NCBI GenBank assembly: GCA_023436145.1
Contig: JAEZKP010000097.1
Coordinates: 1 to 64,000, forward strand
Direction of reading: 5' to 3'
Length of the DNA stretch: 64,000 nucleotides
From: Fibrobacterota bacterium
Lineage (GTDB): Bacteria; Fibrobacterota; Chitinivibrionia; Chitinivibrionales; Chitinispirillaceae
The notes under the pieces are model-generated. The model searched no databases and was not told the origin of the DNA. It saw nothing but the letters and a program-made list of their open reading frames with translations. Below, piece by piece: positions 34,760 through 44,077 of the stretch. Every line of letters starts with the position of its first letter. Positions within the stretch are counted from its first letter, which is position 1. The position numbers were made by a program, and so were the translations under genes.

Positions 34760-36466
34760 ATGGAAAGTACAACCTTTACTACCAGTCTTATAATCCAGAT
34801 GGCATCTAATCTCATCGGAGGATTGTGCATATTTCTTCTTGGAATGAAATATCTCTCCGATGGAGTTCAGGCGGTTGCCGGAGAGCGGATGCGCAAGATG
34901 ATTTCGATGGTTACCGATAACCGTTTGGCTGCTTGTGGAACTGGTCTTTTTGTCACCTCTATAATTCAATCCAGCTCTGTAACCACAGTGATGCTCGTGG
35001 GTCTTGTCAATGCAGGAATAATGACGCTTCAACAATCAATAGGAGTGATTCTTGGGGCGGATATCGGCACTACAATTACTGCCTGGATCGTTGCAGTAAA
35101 AATTACTAAATATGGTTTGATGATAACCGGAATCGCCGGTTTATTCTACATGTTTACCAAAAATGAGCGCCACCGTTTTATTGCCATGCTCATTATGGGA
35201 CTGGGAATGGTTTTTTTCGGGTTACTTTTGATGGAAAATGGTGTGGAACCATTCAGAAATCACGAAGGTTTTATAGCGCTTTTTTCCAGTTTTTCCCCGA
35301 AGACATATTTCGGTGTGCTAAAATGTGTGCTGATTGGGGCTCTGGTAACTGGCATAATTCAGTCCTCCTCCGCTACAATAGCCATTACTATAACACTGGC
35401 AAGGGCAGGAGTGGTCGATTTTGATACTTCCGTAGCACTGGTCCTGGGGCAGAATATCGGGACTACCATAACTGCTTTTCTAGCTTCACTTGGTACTTCA
35501 ATGCGAGCCAGGAGAGTGGCTTACGCTCATATATTGATTAAAGTGTTAGCCGTGATATGTACTGTTCCATTCTTTTTCCCCTATTTAAAGCTTCTGGGTT
35601 TTATTATTCATGAAAGTGCCGAGATAGCCACTAAAATTGCATTAGCTCACACAATCTTTAATGTTTTGCTGGTGATGGCGTTTTTACCCTTCACTCAACT
35701 GTTAAGCAAGTTATTGTATGTTGTATTTAAAGAAAATTCAGTTGCTGAAATTCCTGCATTAACAAAACTGGATAAACGGCTTCTGGAAACCCCGGTAATT
35801 TCTATAGAACAATCCCGGCGTGAAGTAATACGGATGGGAGAGGTTGTGGGCAGGATGCTGGTAATGCTTCGTGATGTTCTTACCAGTAATGGACCCGAAA
35901 GAAAAGAAAAGATAAATGCACTTTTCAGTCAGGAGGAGTTACTTGACAGAATGCAGGAGGAGATTACTGTTTTCCTGACTCAGCTTCTTTCCCAGGGTTT
36001 GATTTCCACTATTACCAAAGAGGCTCAGGAGCAGTTGCGCCGTTCGGATGAGTACGAATCGGTAAGTGATTACATAGTGGTTATTTTGAAATTGCATCTG
36101 CGCCTGGAGAATGCCAAACTGGCATTAGATAAAGAGGAGATGCAAGACATACTGGAATTGCATACTGCTGTAGAAGAATATTATAAGTTGGTTTTTGAGG
36201 CTCATCAAAATAAAAACACCAATGTACTTATCACCGCAAAACCACGGGCAGAAGCGATCACTCATCTGTTTCGGCGCATGCGCTCACGCCACTTAAGTAA
36301 ATTGTCAACAACCCAGCTGGATCCTCTTATCTGTACACTTTTTCCGGATATCCTTGCGGGATATCGCCGGGTGAAGGACCATCTTCTTAATATAGCAGAA
36401 GCGGATGCAGAGGAAGCACGTGAAGTTCCTTCATATGTTCTGGTTGGTTCTGATGTAATCGCCTGA
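34760..36466 (+). CDS. Na+/phosphate cotransporter family protein (NptA/PNaS) with PhoU-like tail
   Basis: This 568-residue membrane protein shows the paired PNaS repeats: QSSSVTT (70-76) with GADIGTT (99-105), and QSSSATI (201-207) with GQNIGTT (230-236). About eight membrane spans fill the first 320 residues. The C-terminal 200 residues are helical and PhoU-like, as in related bacterial proteins. It should import phosphate with sodium across the inner membrane. The gene stands alone, convergent with the KamA-like gene. Confidence 0.92.
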   Translation: MESTTFTTSLIIQMASNLIGGLCIFLLGMKYLSDGVQAVAGERMRKMISMVTDNRLAACGTGLFVTSIIQSSSVTTVMLVGLVNAGIMTLQQSIGVILGADIGTTITAWIVAVKITKYGLMITGIAGLFYMFTKNERHRFIAMLIMGLGMVFFGLLLMENGVEPFRNHEGFIALFSSFSPKTYFGVLKCVLIGALVTGIIQSSSATIAITITLARAGVVDFDTSVALVLGQNIGTTITAFLASLGTSMRARRVAYAHILIKVLAVICTVPFFFPYLKLLGFIIHESAEIATKIALAHTIFNVLLVMAFLPFTQLLSKLLYVVFKENSVAEIPALTKLDKRLLETPVISIEQSRREVIRMGEVVGRMLVMLRDVLTSNGPERKEKINALFSQEELLDRMQEEITVFLTQLLSQGLISTITKEAQEQLRRSDEYESVSDYIVVILKLHLRLENAKLALDKEEMQDILELHTAVEEYYKLVFEAHQNKNTNVLITAKPRAEAITHLFRRMRSRHLSKLSTTQLDPLICTLFPDILAGYRRVKDHLLNIAEADAEEAREVPSYVLVGSDVIA

Positions 36467-36534
36467 AAATGCAACTATCAGGTTGAGAAACCTAATAGCT
36501 TAACTTCTGATATACATTTGATGCTTTCGATAAA

Positions 36535-38415
36535 TCAGAAATAGTACCAGACTGTTCGGTACTGATCCACATCTTCGCCCTCCTGATAGAGTCTTTTAAG
36601 GTAATCGTAAATGGAAACATCGGTATACAAATAATCGATTGACGTGGTCAGTCTGGATTCCCAGGGTATGAAACGGTAAACACGTCTTCCGTCGGCCAAA
36701 ATCATGATAGGTTCATGGTCCTGCCATGCCCGCAGGTGGGATTTTCCGATCCGGGGGACATTAAAGACCGGTTCATCTGACCTGATAACACCTGGGAGCA
36801 ACCTGGCTTCCTCCTTCCGTTCCTGTAATAGACGGGCAATAGGCACCCGGAAATCAGAAGTTTCTTCCTTCCCTTTTGTATTGAAGGTGTAATATGGATC
36901 GATACCACTGATTTTCAGACATTTCCTGAGGTAGGCAGTTTCAAATTTTTTACTGTTATAATATGTAAAAACCTGCTGATTGTAAACAGCTATTCCACAT
37001 TGACGGATTTTTGTAATTGCATCCAGAGCATCAGGTGTTAACTCGGCCGGGTGTTCCACATGAGTCATTACAGCTATTTCAAGGTGTCCAGGTTTATGAT
37101 ATGATTTTAATATTTCCAGAAAACCTTCATCTATCCTGCATGGCAGAGTAACCAGGGTGCGTGTACCAATCCTTATACGTTCGATATGTTCAATATCTGC
37201 TACTCTGTTAAGAATTTTGTGAAGAGATTTGTTGTCTAATGTAAGGGGGTCACCACCGGTAACCAGAACTTCAGTAATCTCATCATGAGCTTTTATCCAA
37301 TTAATTGCAGAATCAATTCTGGATTGGGCAGAAAAAGCCTGTTCAAGATTTTTAATCTCCCAGTTTCTCTGGCAATAAACGCAGATCTGAGGGCAGGAAT
37401 CGAATACTTTTAGAATGACAATTGACGGATAGCGTCTTGTAATTCCTGGTATCGGACTGGTTAAACTTTCACCCATATAGTCCATGTTTTTTCCAATAGC
37501 TCTGTTAGTGGCTACTGTTTTACAATAGCCTGCTGAAGGGATAACCTGTGCTCTCAGGGCTCGATCCGTTTTGTCACGACCATCAGGATTAAAAAGGCTC
37601 AAATAATAGGGAGTGATCTGGACAGGTATATTTTCTTTTTCTGCGCATTGCAGACCAGCTATTTCGTCCATTTCCAGATGAATAATCGAAGAGATTGCAT
37701 TTTTGCTTCGGAATATATGAGAGAGATGCCAATGGTAATCACCCCAATCAGATTCATGGGCATTATAGTATTTCAGAATTCTTTTCTTTACCATTTTCTG
37801 GCGGGAAGCCATTGCACAGTCAGTTCCCTTTGTAAAGATCGAAAACTTTTCGTTCATTAATTGTGCCTGGGAGTTTAGAAAAGACTCTTGTCCGGAAAAC
37901 TGATCCTGTTGATTTTCGTTAACCAGAAATGATAAACCATTTCCATTGATTCCATGCAGAAGTGAGATAATTTCACTTAAAAATGAAGGGGATATTAAAT
38001 TTTGATTTCTGTTTTGAACTGCGTTTCTGAGTAGCTGTAATGCAGAAAATCCGGTGCGGTTCTCGTTTTCCACGCGGATAATATTTTTAAACACCCTTAT
38101 ACATTCTTTGGCATTGCTGTATTCAGTTGCATTAAATTTAGCCGTGGAAAATGATGAATCGGGATTGAAACAGTCTGATTCTTTACTGTTTAAATATATT
38201 TCCAGTTTTTCACGGGCATTCTGCAGAGAGATATTCTGAGATAGAATTTTAAAAACAATGGTATCGGCTCTTTGCAACTCTTCAATCAGATCAGTGATAT
38301 CTTTGGTTAGTATCTGCGAAGGCAACCATTGGGTCTCCGTATCCGAACTTCGATGACTGCTCTGAACAGGTACTGATTTTCTTTCAGTAAGAAAAAAATT
38401 GGTTAAAGATTGCAT
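36535..38415 (-). CDS. KamA-family radical SAM protein with long N-terminal extension
   Basis: This 626-residue protein has a KamA-type core in its C-terminal two-thirds: the [4Fe-4S]/SAM motif CPQICVYC (C341/C345/C348), EVLVTGGDPLTLDNK and a likely PLP-binding Lys in PRIGKS. Lysine 2,3-aminomutases are about 420 residues, so some 210 N-terminal residues are extra; that part is helical and unrecognised. Substrate is therefore uncertain: an aminomutase acting on Lys, Glu or a related amino acid, or a protein-modifying EpmB-like activity. The gene is divergent from merR. Confidence 0.85.
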   Translation of the reverse strand: MQSLTNFFLTERKSVPVQSSHRSSDTETQWLPSQILTKDITDLIEELQRADTIVFKILSQNISLQNAREKLEIYLNSKESDCFNPDSSFSTAKFNATEYSNAKECIRVFKNIIRVENENRTGFSALQLLRNAVQNRNQNLISPSFLSEIISLLHGINGNGLSFLVNENQQDQFSGQESFLNSQAQLMNEKFSIFTKGTDCAMASRQKMVKKRILKYYNAHESDWGDYHWHLSHIFRSKNAISSIIHLEMDEIAGLQCAEKENIPVQITPYYLSLFNPDGRDKTDRALRAQVIPSAGYCKTVATNRAIGKNMDYMGESLTSPIPGITRRYPSIVILKVFDSCPQICVYCQRNWEIKNLEQAFSAQSRIDSAINWIKAHDEITEVLVTGGDPLTLDNKSLHKILNRVADIEHIERIRIGTRTLVTLPCRIDEGFLEILKSYHKPGHLEIAVMTHVEHPAELTPDALDAITKIRQCGIAVYNQQVFTYYNSKKFETAYLRKCLKISGIDPYYTFNTKGKEETSDFRVPIARLLQERKEEARLLPGVIRSDEPVFNVPRIGKSHLRAWQDHEPIMILADGRRVYRFIPWESRLTTSIDYLYTDVSIYDYLKRLYQEGEDVDQYRTVWYYF

Positions 38416-38653
38416 GCCAATCTCCTTTTAAAAAGAGTATTATAAAGGTTTTGTAGTCGCGAGGTTTAAGAGTTGAATCCAGAGAAGTGTTTTTTCTGAA
38501 GAACTTCTGGAATACTTATTAAATAATAAAATACCATAAGAGTGTCAACATTCTTAACAATTCCATGGTAATTTGAATTTGAATTGAATTTGTTGCATAA
38601 TATATTTTTGAATTCTTTTTATTTTGAAGTTATTCAGGAAACCTACTCTATTT

Positions 38654-39130
38654 ATGCAAATGCCTACCTTACTTGATATTGACCAGGACCAGCCAATATT
38701 TCCAATAAGTGCAGCTGCAGATATGCTGGGAATCAAACCACGAATGCTACGTTTTTATGAGGAGCGAGGGATAATAGCTCCCATGCGAACAACAGGAAAA
38801 CGCCGTCTGTACTCCATGAAAGATATCGATATATTAGCGTATGTTCATTATTTGACGGTAGTAAAAGGAGTGAATGTTGCAGGTGTACTGGAAATTCAAC
38901 GGATACTGCGGAGAATGAAGCAGGTGACCCGTGAAGCCTTCATGAAAGAGATCCACGAGGAGATTTCATCACTCTCTGGTGCAGAAAAACAACGTTATCA
39001 GGGGAAAATATCTGATAAGCAGACAGAAATACTCGAATTTGAGATGCCTGATTCTAAACAGTTCAAAGATGCCCATTCCCCACCTCCGGTTGATCCGGAG
39101 AAACTGTCAGGCAATCCAACAGAAATATGA
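38654..39130 (+). CDS. MerR-family transcriptional regulator
   Basis: The product (158 residues from this ATG) has a winged helix-turn-helix near its N-terminus: PISAAADMLGIKPRMLRFYEERGII and RRLYSMKDIDIL, typical of MerR/HspR regulators. The short C-terminal part has no metal-binding Cys cluster, so a non-metal effector or constitutive role is likely. ATGs at 38654 and 38660 are both possible. It is coupled to the chloride-channel gene by a four-base ATGA overlap, so it may regulate that operon or the divergent KamA-like gene. Confidence 0.88.
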   Translation: MQMPTLLDIDQDQPIFPISAAADMLGIKPRMLRFYEERGIIAPMRTTGKRRLYSMKDIDILAYVHYLTVVKGVNVAGVLEIQRILRRMKQVTREAFMKEIHEEISSLSGAEKQRYQGKISDKQTEILEFEMPDSKQFKDAHSPPPVDPEKLSGNPTEI

Positions 39131-40848
39131 ATCCAGCCAAATTCAAATCCGGACTTATGTCAATAATAAAACTTCCTGTTAACGCCCGACAGGTTCTTCA
39201 AACAGCTATACTGAGTCTGGCTGCAGCGAGTGGGGCGGTACTGTTTATGGTTTTTATTAATCTTCTTTATAAAATACTATATGTAAAGGCATCCACTGCT
39301 TCCAAAACAACTTTTATCGGGTTGAGCTTTTTATTTACCATGACATCTTCTTTTCTGGTATCACTACTGCTTAGAAAAGTTCCCAGCGCAGCAGGCAGCG
39401 GTATACCGCAGGTAAAAGCAGCATACTGGAAAGAGCTTGGATACATTCCAATAAGGGATGTTATTACCAAATTTATTGCTGGAATAATAAGCGTAGGGGG
39501 TGGAGCAAGTCTTGGTAGAGAAGGTCCAACGATATTTCTGGGTAGCGGTGTGGCGTCATTTTTATCTGGTTATACCGGTTCTGCCAAACGGCAGCGTCGG
39601 GCAGCAACAGCAATTGGTGCATCAGCTGGTCTTGCTGCTGCTTTCAATACCCCGCTTGCAGCTATTACATTCAGTGTTGAGGAGTTAATTAACGATCTGA
39701 ATACAAGATATCTGGGGAGAGTGGTCCTTGCTTCCCTTTTCGGAGCATTAACAGTGTATACTTTGGTTGGTAAACAGCCTGCCTTTTTGCTTCCCCAGGT
39801 GAACTCCGGCTCTGTAACAAATTTCTTTCTGATACCGCTGGTTGCTCTGGTGGCATCGGTTTTAGGAGTGATTTTTCAGAAGCTGATTTTACATTTTCGT
39901 CCATTGATTCGTAAGCCAGGAAAGTTCCCGGTATGGTTAAATCCCTGTATTGGGGGACTTATCACCTGGATTATTGGAATAACAGTTTTTCTTGTGACCG
40001 GAAAGATAGGTATTTTCGGGCTTGGATATGATGATCTTTCAGAGTCGCTGGTAAATGGTACAGTATGGTGGATTGCGGGAATACTGGTATTAGGAAAATT
40101 TTTAGCAACTATTGTAAGCTACAGTTTTGGAGGATGTGGCGGAATTTTCTCACCCACACTGTTTATCGGAGGAATGTGTGGTGCATTTCTTTCTGCGGTG
40201 GCAGCTCTATGGTTCCCAGGTTCACCAAATGATCATGTTATACTTTCGACTGTGGGGATGAGTGCATGTTTAGGTGCAGTCATAAGAGCACCATTAACAT
40301 CTACACTGATTGTATTTGAAATGACCCATCAATTTGAAATTATTCCGGGTCTTATGCTCAGCGCTGTTATCAGTCAATTTGTAGCCAGGTTTGCCGGAAT
40401 AAAACATAATTTTTATGATGATTTATTACTACAGGATGGACACGAGCTGTTGAAAATCAAACCGCCACGTGATCTCTATAGCTGGCAGAATCTGCCGGTA
40501 TCCAATATAATGAATAAAAAACCTGTTATCATAAAATCCACAGATTATAGGTATCTAAAGTCTATTATATCGTCTACACCATACAAATGCTTTCCATATG
40601 TTGAAAATGGAAAGATAACAGGGATACTGACAAGGGAAGCAATAATCAGTTCATTGTCAGGTGGCCAGCAAATAGTACCATCGGATGCCTGTGTTTCGGA
40701 TCCGGATACAACTGTTAAGGAAGCAGCAGATCAGTTTATCTGTTCTCCCCATAATTTCCTTATAATAGCAAATCAGGATAAATCTTCCATCGAAGGAATC
40801 CTTACTCTTAACGATCTTCTCAGGGCACAGACTGCAGCATCAGAATAG
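39127..40848 (+). CDS. ClC-family chloride channel/antiporter with CBS domains
   Basis: This 573-residue membrane protein has the ClC signature motifs: GSGIPQVKA (90-98), GREGP (130-134, with gating E132) and GGCGGIFSPTLFIGG. Two CBS-like domains occupy roughly residues 455-570 and would bind adenine nucleotides. It moves Cl- across the inner membrane, with or without H+ exchange. Its start overlaps the merR stop, so the two are translated together. Confidence 0.92.
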   Translation: MNPAKFKSGLMSIIKLPVNARQVLQTAILSLAAASGAVLFMVFINLLYKILYVKASTASKTTFIGLSFLFTMTSSFLVSLLLRKVPSAAGSGIPQVKAAYWKELGYIPIRDVITKFIAGIISVGGGASLGREGPTIFLGSGVASFLSGYTGSAKRQRRAATAIGASAGLAAAFNTPLAAITFSVEELINDLNTRYLGRVVLASLFGALTVYTLVGKQPAFLLPQVNSGSVTNFFLIPLVALVASVLGVIFQKLILHFRPLIRKPGKFPVWLNPCIGGLITWIIGITVFLVTGKIGIFGLGYDDLSESLVNGTVWWIAGILVLGKFLATIVSYSFGGCGGIFSPTLFIGGMCGAFLSAVAALWFPGSPNDHVILSTVGMSACLGAVIRAPLTSTLIVFEMTHQFEIIPGLMLSAVISQFVARFAGIKHNFYDDLLLQDGHELLKIKPPRDLYSWQNLPVSNIMNKKPVIIKSTDYRYLKSIISSTPYKCFPYVENGKITGILTREAIISSLSGGQQIVPSDACVSDPDTTVKEAADQFICSPHNFLIIANQDKSSIEGILTLNDLLRAQTAASE

Positions 40849-40873
40849 TTTTAATTCTTCTGTTTAGTAATGC

Positions 40874-42844
40874 TTATACCTTGAAACGATTAACCAGCCC
40901 TTCAAGTACAATGGCCAGTTTTGCCAGATCCTGCGTGTTTTTTGAAACCATGCCCACTTCTTTGGAATTATCTTTGGTGGCCCGGTCTACATCTTTAATT
41001 TTTGATGCAACTTCTTCGAGACCATGGGCGGAATCACTTACATTTTTAGCAATTTCAGAGGCAGTCGAGCTGGTTGCATTAAGATTTTTAGAGATTTCCT
41101 GGACTGTAACGCTCTGCTGTTCGACAGCACTAACGATAGATCTGGAGATATTGTTAATTTCATCGATTATCGCGGTTATTTGCTTAATATTATCAACAGA
41201 GGTGCTTGCAACCTGTTGCAGCTCTCCGATTTGTTTACCAATAGAAAAAGTTGCTTCCGAAGTCTGACGTGCGAGTTCTTTCACCTCTTTTGCCACCACT
41301 GCAAATCCCTTCCCGGCATCACCTGCATTTGCTGCTTCGATTGTGGCATTAAGTGAAAGAAGATTGGTTTTATCTGCAATTGCTTTTATGATCTTGACAA
41401 CTTGCCCGATTTGGTTTGCAGAATTACCCAGTTTTTCCATCTGCTCCTGAGTGTTTTTTGCTTGCAAATCGGCATTGGCAGTAATGGAAGATTCCATCTG
41501 GCAGCTTCTGGCCACCTCATTGAGAGATGCATTCATTTCTTCTACAGCGGCAGCAATAGTAGCAATCATAGTGGACATCTCTGTTGCACCGGAGGAGATA
41601 GAAGTCACATTCATTAAGGTCTGTTCAGTTGCAGATGCTACCACAGCCGCTTTATCAGAAACCTCGTTAGTATTATTTAAAATTTGGGCTGAATTTTCTG
41701 AAAGTTCATTCGATGCGGTAGAAAGTTGGTTAGAGTGAGCAATTATAGATTTAATAAGATCCTGAATTCTGGCGGCAAACTGATTGAACCATCGAGCTAC
41801 TTCTCCTGTCTCATCGCCAGAATTGATCTCTAATCTTTTTCTCAAATCCCCTTCTCCCTCGGCAATATCTTTAAACCTTTCCAGAGTGATTTTTAATGGC
41901 TTGACAATAGAGCCAGCAACAAACCAGGCAATTATTACTGCACCAATTAAAATTACTCCGGAGAGAAAAAGAATAGCTCTTAAAGTTTCAGGAATACTGG
42001 CCAATACATCATTTTTTATAGCACCAGCTGCAATAGACCATCCTGTTTTTCCAATTGGTGTGTATCCGAAGAAGCGATAACTTCCCAGAAAAAAATACTC
42101 GTCAAAACCGGTTTCCATTTTCACCATTTTTTTCATCATTTTGCCAAGTCTGGCAAAAGTGGGGTTGGTGTCTCCTTCAATAATAAAATTACGTTGATTC
42201 ATGATAAAATCCCGGTTGTCATGAGCTATTAGAGTACCCTTTTCATCAATAATATAGGAGTATCCTTTTTCTCCATAACGGATATCATCGGTTATGTCGC
42301 TTAGTACACCTGCTGATAATCTGGCGATTAGAACTGCTGAAATTGCACCAGAGCTGTCTTTAACCGGCGATGCCATCATTATCACTGCAGAGTTGGTTAC
42401 TCTGCTTATAATTACTGATGACATGCAAGTCTGTCCGGTAAAAGCCTTTTCAATATAGTCTCTATTAGTCAAATCTGCAGTTTCACCACCCGGATACTTT
42501 GCCATACGATTTTTATCCACAACAGCCATGCTTTGGAAAGCATGCTGCTTAATCAGCTTTTCCATTTCCATTTCCTGCTGCGTCCAGTCCATTGAACGAA
42601 TATGTTCGTTTTCAGCAGCTGTCGATATTATCAACAATTGTTTATCTATAACTGCGAGTATATTTTTTGCTCCCTGTTTTGCCAGTTCAACGAGGGCATC
42701 TCCTGTATTATTTTTTAAAGCAGAAATAGCTTTAAACACGGAATAAGTAGTAGTTATTCCACAGCTGGTGCATACTATAACCAAAATAACCAGCACCAAT
42801 TTTTGTCGGATTCCCATTTTAACATTCGCTTTTTTAAACCACAT
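40874..42844 (-). CDS. Methyl-accepting chemotaxis protein with dCache sensor
   Basis: This 656-residue receptor has an N-terminal membrane span, a periplasmic Cache-type sensor of about 250 residues (with FTGQTCMSSVIISRVTN, GEKGYSYIIDEKG and PIGKTGWSIAAG), a second span near 290-310, HAMP, and a full MCP signalling domain with TNLLSLNATIEAANAGDAGKGFAVVAKEVKELA. dCache sensors often bind amino acids or other small solutes. A GGGGAAG site precedes the ATG. It is the second orphan receptor in the window. Confidence 0.93.
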   Translation of the reverse strand: MWFKKANVKMGIRQKLVLVILVIVCTSCGITTTYSVFKAISALKNNTGDALVELAKQGAKNILAVIDKQLLIISTAAENEHIRSMDWTQQEMEMEKLIKQHAFQSMAVVDKNRMAKYPGGETADLTNRDYIEKAFTGQTCMSSVIISRVTNSAVIMMASPVKDSSGAISAVLIARLSAGVLSDITDDIRYGEKGYSYIIDEKGTLIAHDNRDFIMNQRNFIIEGDTNPTFARLGKMMKKMVKMETGFDEYFFLGSYRFFGYTPIGKTGWSIAAGAIKNDVLASIPETLRAILFLSGVILIGAVIIAWFVAGSIVKPLKITLERFKDIAEGEGDLRKRLEINSGDETGEVARWFNQFAARIQDLIKSIIAHSNQLSTASNELSENSAQILNNTNEVSDKAAVVASATEQTLMNVTSISSGATEMSTMIATIAAAVEEMNASLNEVARSCQMESSITANADLQAKNTQEQMEKLGNSANQIGQVVKIIKAIADKTNLLSLNATIEAANAGDAGKGFAVVAKEVKELARQTSEATFSIGKQIGELQQVASTSVDNIKQITAIIDEINNISRSIVSAVEQQSVTVQEISKNLNATSSTASEIAKNVSDSAHGLEEVASKIKDVDRATKDNSKEVGMVSKNTQDLAKLAIVLEGLVNRFKV

Positions 42845-43063
42845 ACGGACTTCCCCAATCGTGAAGGATAGAGATATTCTGAAATTTTAGCTTAGATGAA
42901 TACCTGTTGTCTATAGTATTTACTGGAAAATTGAAGAATTATCCCTGATCATTCAGCTGAAATGGCTGATATTTCACTACTTTTAATCTTGCCTTCAACT
43001 ATTTTTAATGTAAAAATCAAAAGTCCTTAAAGTAATTTACCCAAACTTTGAGAGTGTATTTCT

Positions 43064-43882
43064 ATGCAATGGACGAAGCAGCACATTATTGATTATTATC
43101 ACCAGAATGAATTTGCCTATAAGCTTTGGGGTCCCAATATGCATTATGGTTTTTGGGAAAAAGATGTAAAAACCCAACGACAGGCATCTTTGCGTTTTAA
43201 TGAGGTGATGGCAAAAACAGCTCAGATTACCAGTGATGATCATGTTCTGGATGCAGGTTGTGGAGTAGGTGGAGCCAGTATTTTTCTGGCAAAAACCTTT
43301 AATTGTAAGGCAACAGGAATCACGATAACACCTCGCCAGGTTGATCTGGCCCGTAGAAATGCAGAAAAAGCAGGGGTAAGCCATCTGGTGGATTTTCATC
43401 AAATGGATTACATGCATACTTCTTTTGCTGATAAGACATTCACTGTGGTATGGGGACTGGAAAGTATCTGCTATGCTGAACCTAAAAGAGATTTTATCAA
43501 AGAAGCTTTCAGGGTGCTGAAGGAGAATGGAAGGTTAATTGTAGGAGATGGCTTTGCCAGTAGAGAGCACTATGAAGGAAACGATGCCTGGCTGATGAAA
43601 CGCTGGATGGATGGCTGGATAGTGAATGATCTGAGAACTCCTGAACAGTTCAGCAAATATGGTCGTGAGGCCGGGTTCAAAGAGACTTTTTATCGTAATG
43701 TTACTCCCCATGTAAAGAAAACCTCACGAATCATGCTCTGTGTGTCTCTGCCATTTTTGCCTTTACACCTTATAGACAGGGTTTTTAGAATAACCCAGTA
43801 CCCCACAGATGCACTCTGGAATCAGTATTTTGCCATGAAGAAAAATTTATGGGAATATGGGATATTCATGGCCCGTAAATAG
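43064..43882 (+). CDS. SAM-dependent methyltransferase (sterol/tocopherol/cyclopropane-like)
   Basis: This 272-residue class I methyltransferase has VLDAGCGVGGASIFLA (motif I), TGITITPRQVDLAR and VVWGLESICYAEPK. The opening YYHQNEFAYKLWGPNMHYGFW and the ITPRQ segment are like the sterol C24/tocopherol/cyclopropane-type enzymes. The acceptor could be a lipid or quinone. It stands alone between an orphan receptor and a strong terminator. Confidence 0.82.
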   Translation: MQWTKQHIIDYYHQNEFAYKLWGPNMHYGFWEKDVKTQRQASLRFNEVMAKTAQITSDDHVLDAGCGVGGASIFLAKTFNCKATGITITPRQVDLARRNAEKAGVSHLVDFHQMDYMHTSFADKTFTVVWGLESICYAEPKRDFIKEAFRVLKENGRLIVGDGFASREHYEGNDAWLMKRWMDGWIVNDLRTPEQFSKYGREAGFKETFYRNVTPHVKKTSRIMLCVSLPFLPLHLIDRVFRITQYPTDALWNQYFAMKKNLWEYGIFMARK

Positions 43883-43933
43883 TTATCCTGGTAAGAGGAA
43901 CTATTTTTTCGACTGAATTCAATGAAGTATTGG

Positions 43934-43965
43934 ACCCGGCAGATTTTTCTGGCCGGGTGTTTTTT
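43934..43965 (+). terminator. Rho-independent terminator of the methyltransferase gene
   Basis: ACCCGGC (43934-43940) pairs with GCCGGGT (43952-43958), extended inward by AGA/TCT with one bulged base, and is followed by TTTTTT. It lies about 50 bases past the stop codon. Confidence 0.8.
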
Positions 43966-44077
43966 ATCTGCACTCGCTGAAAAATGCATAATGAAATATA
44001 CTGATCCAAATCCAGGACAGAGAAGTCTGAGTGGTAAAGAAAACAGTACCAGGAATAAAATTTTTGGAAGGTAATAT

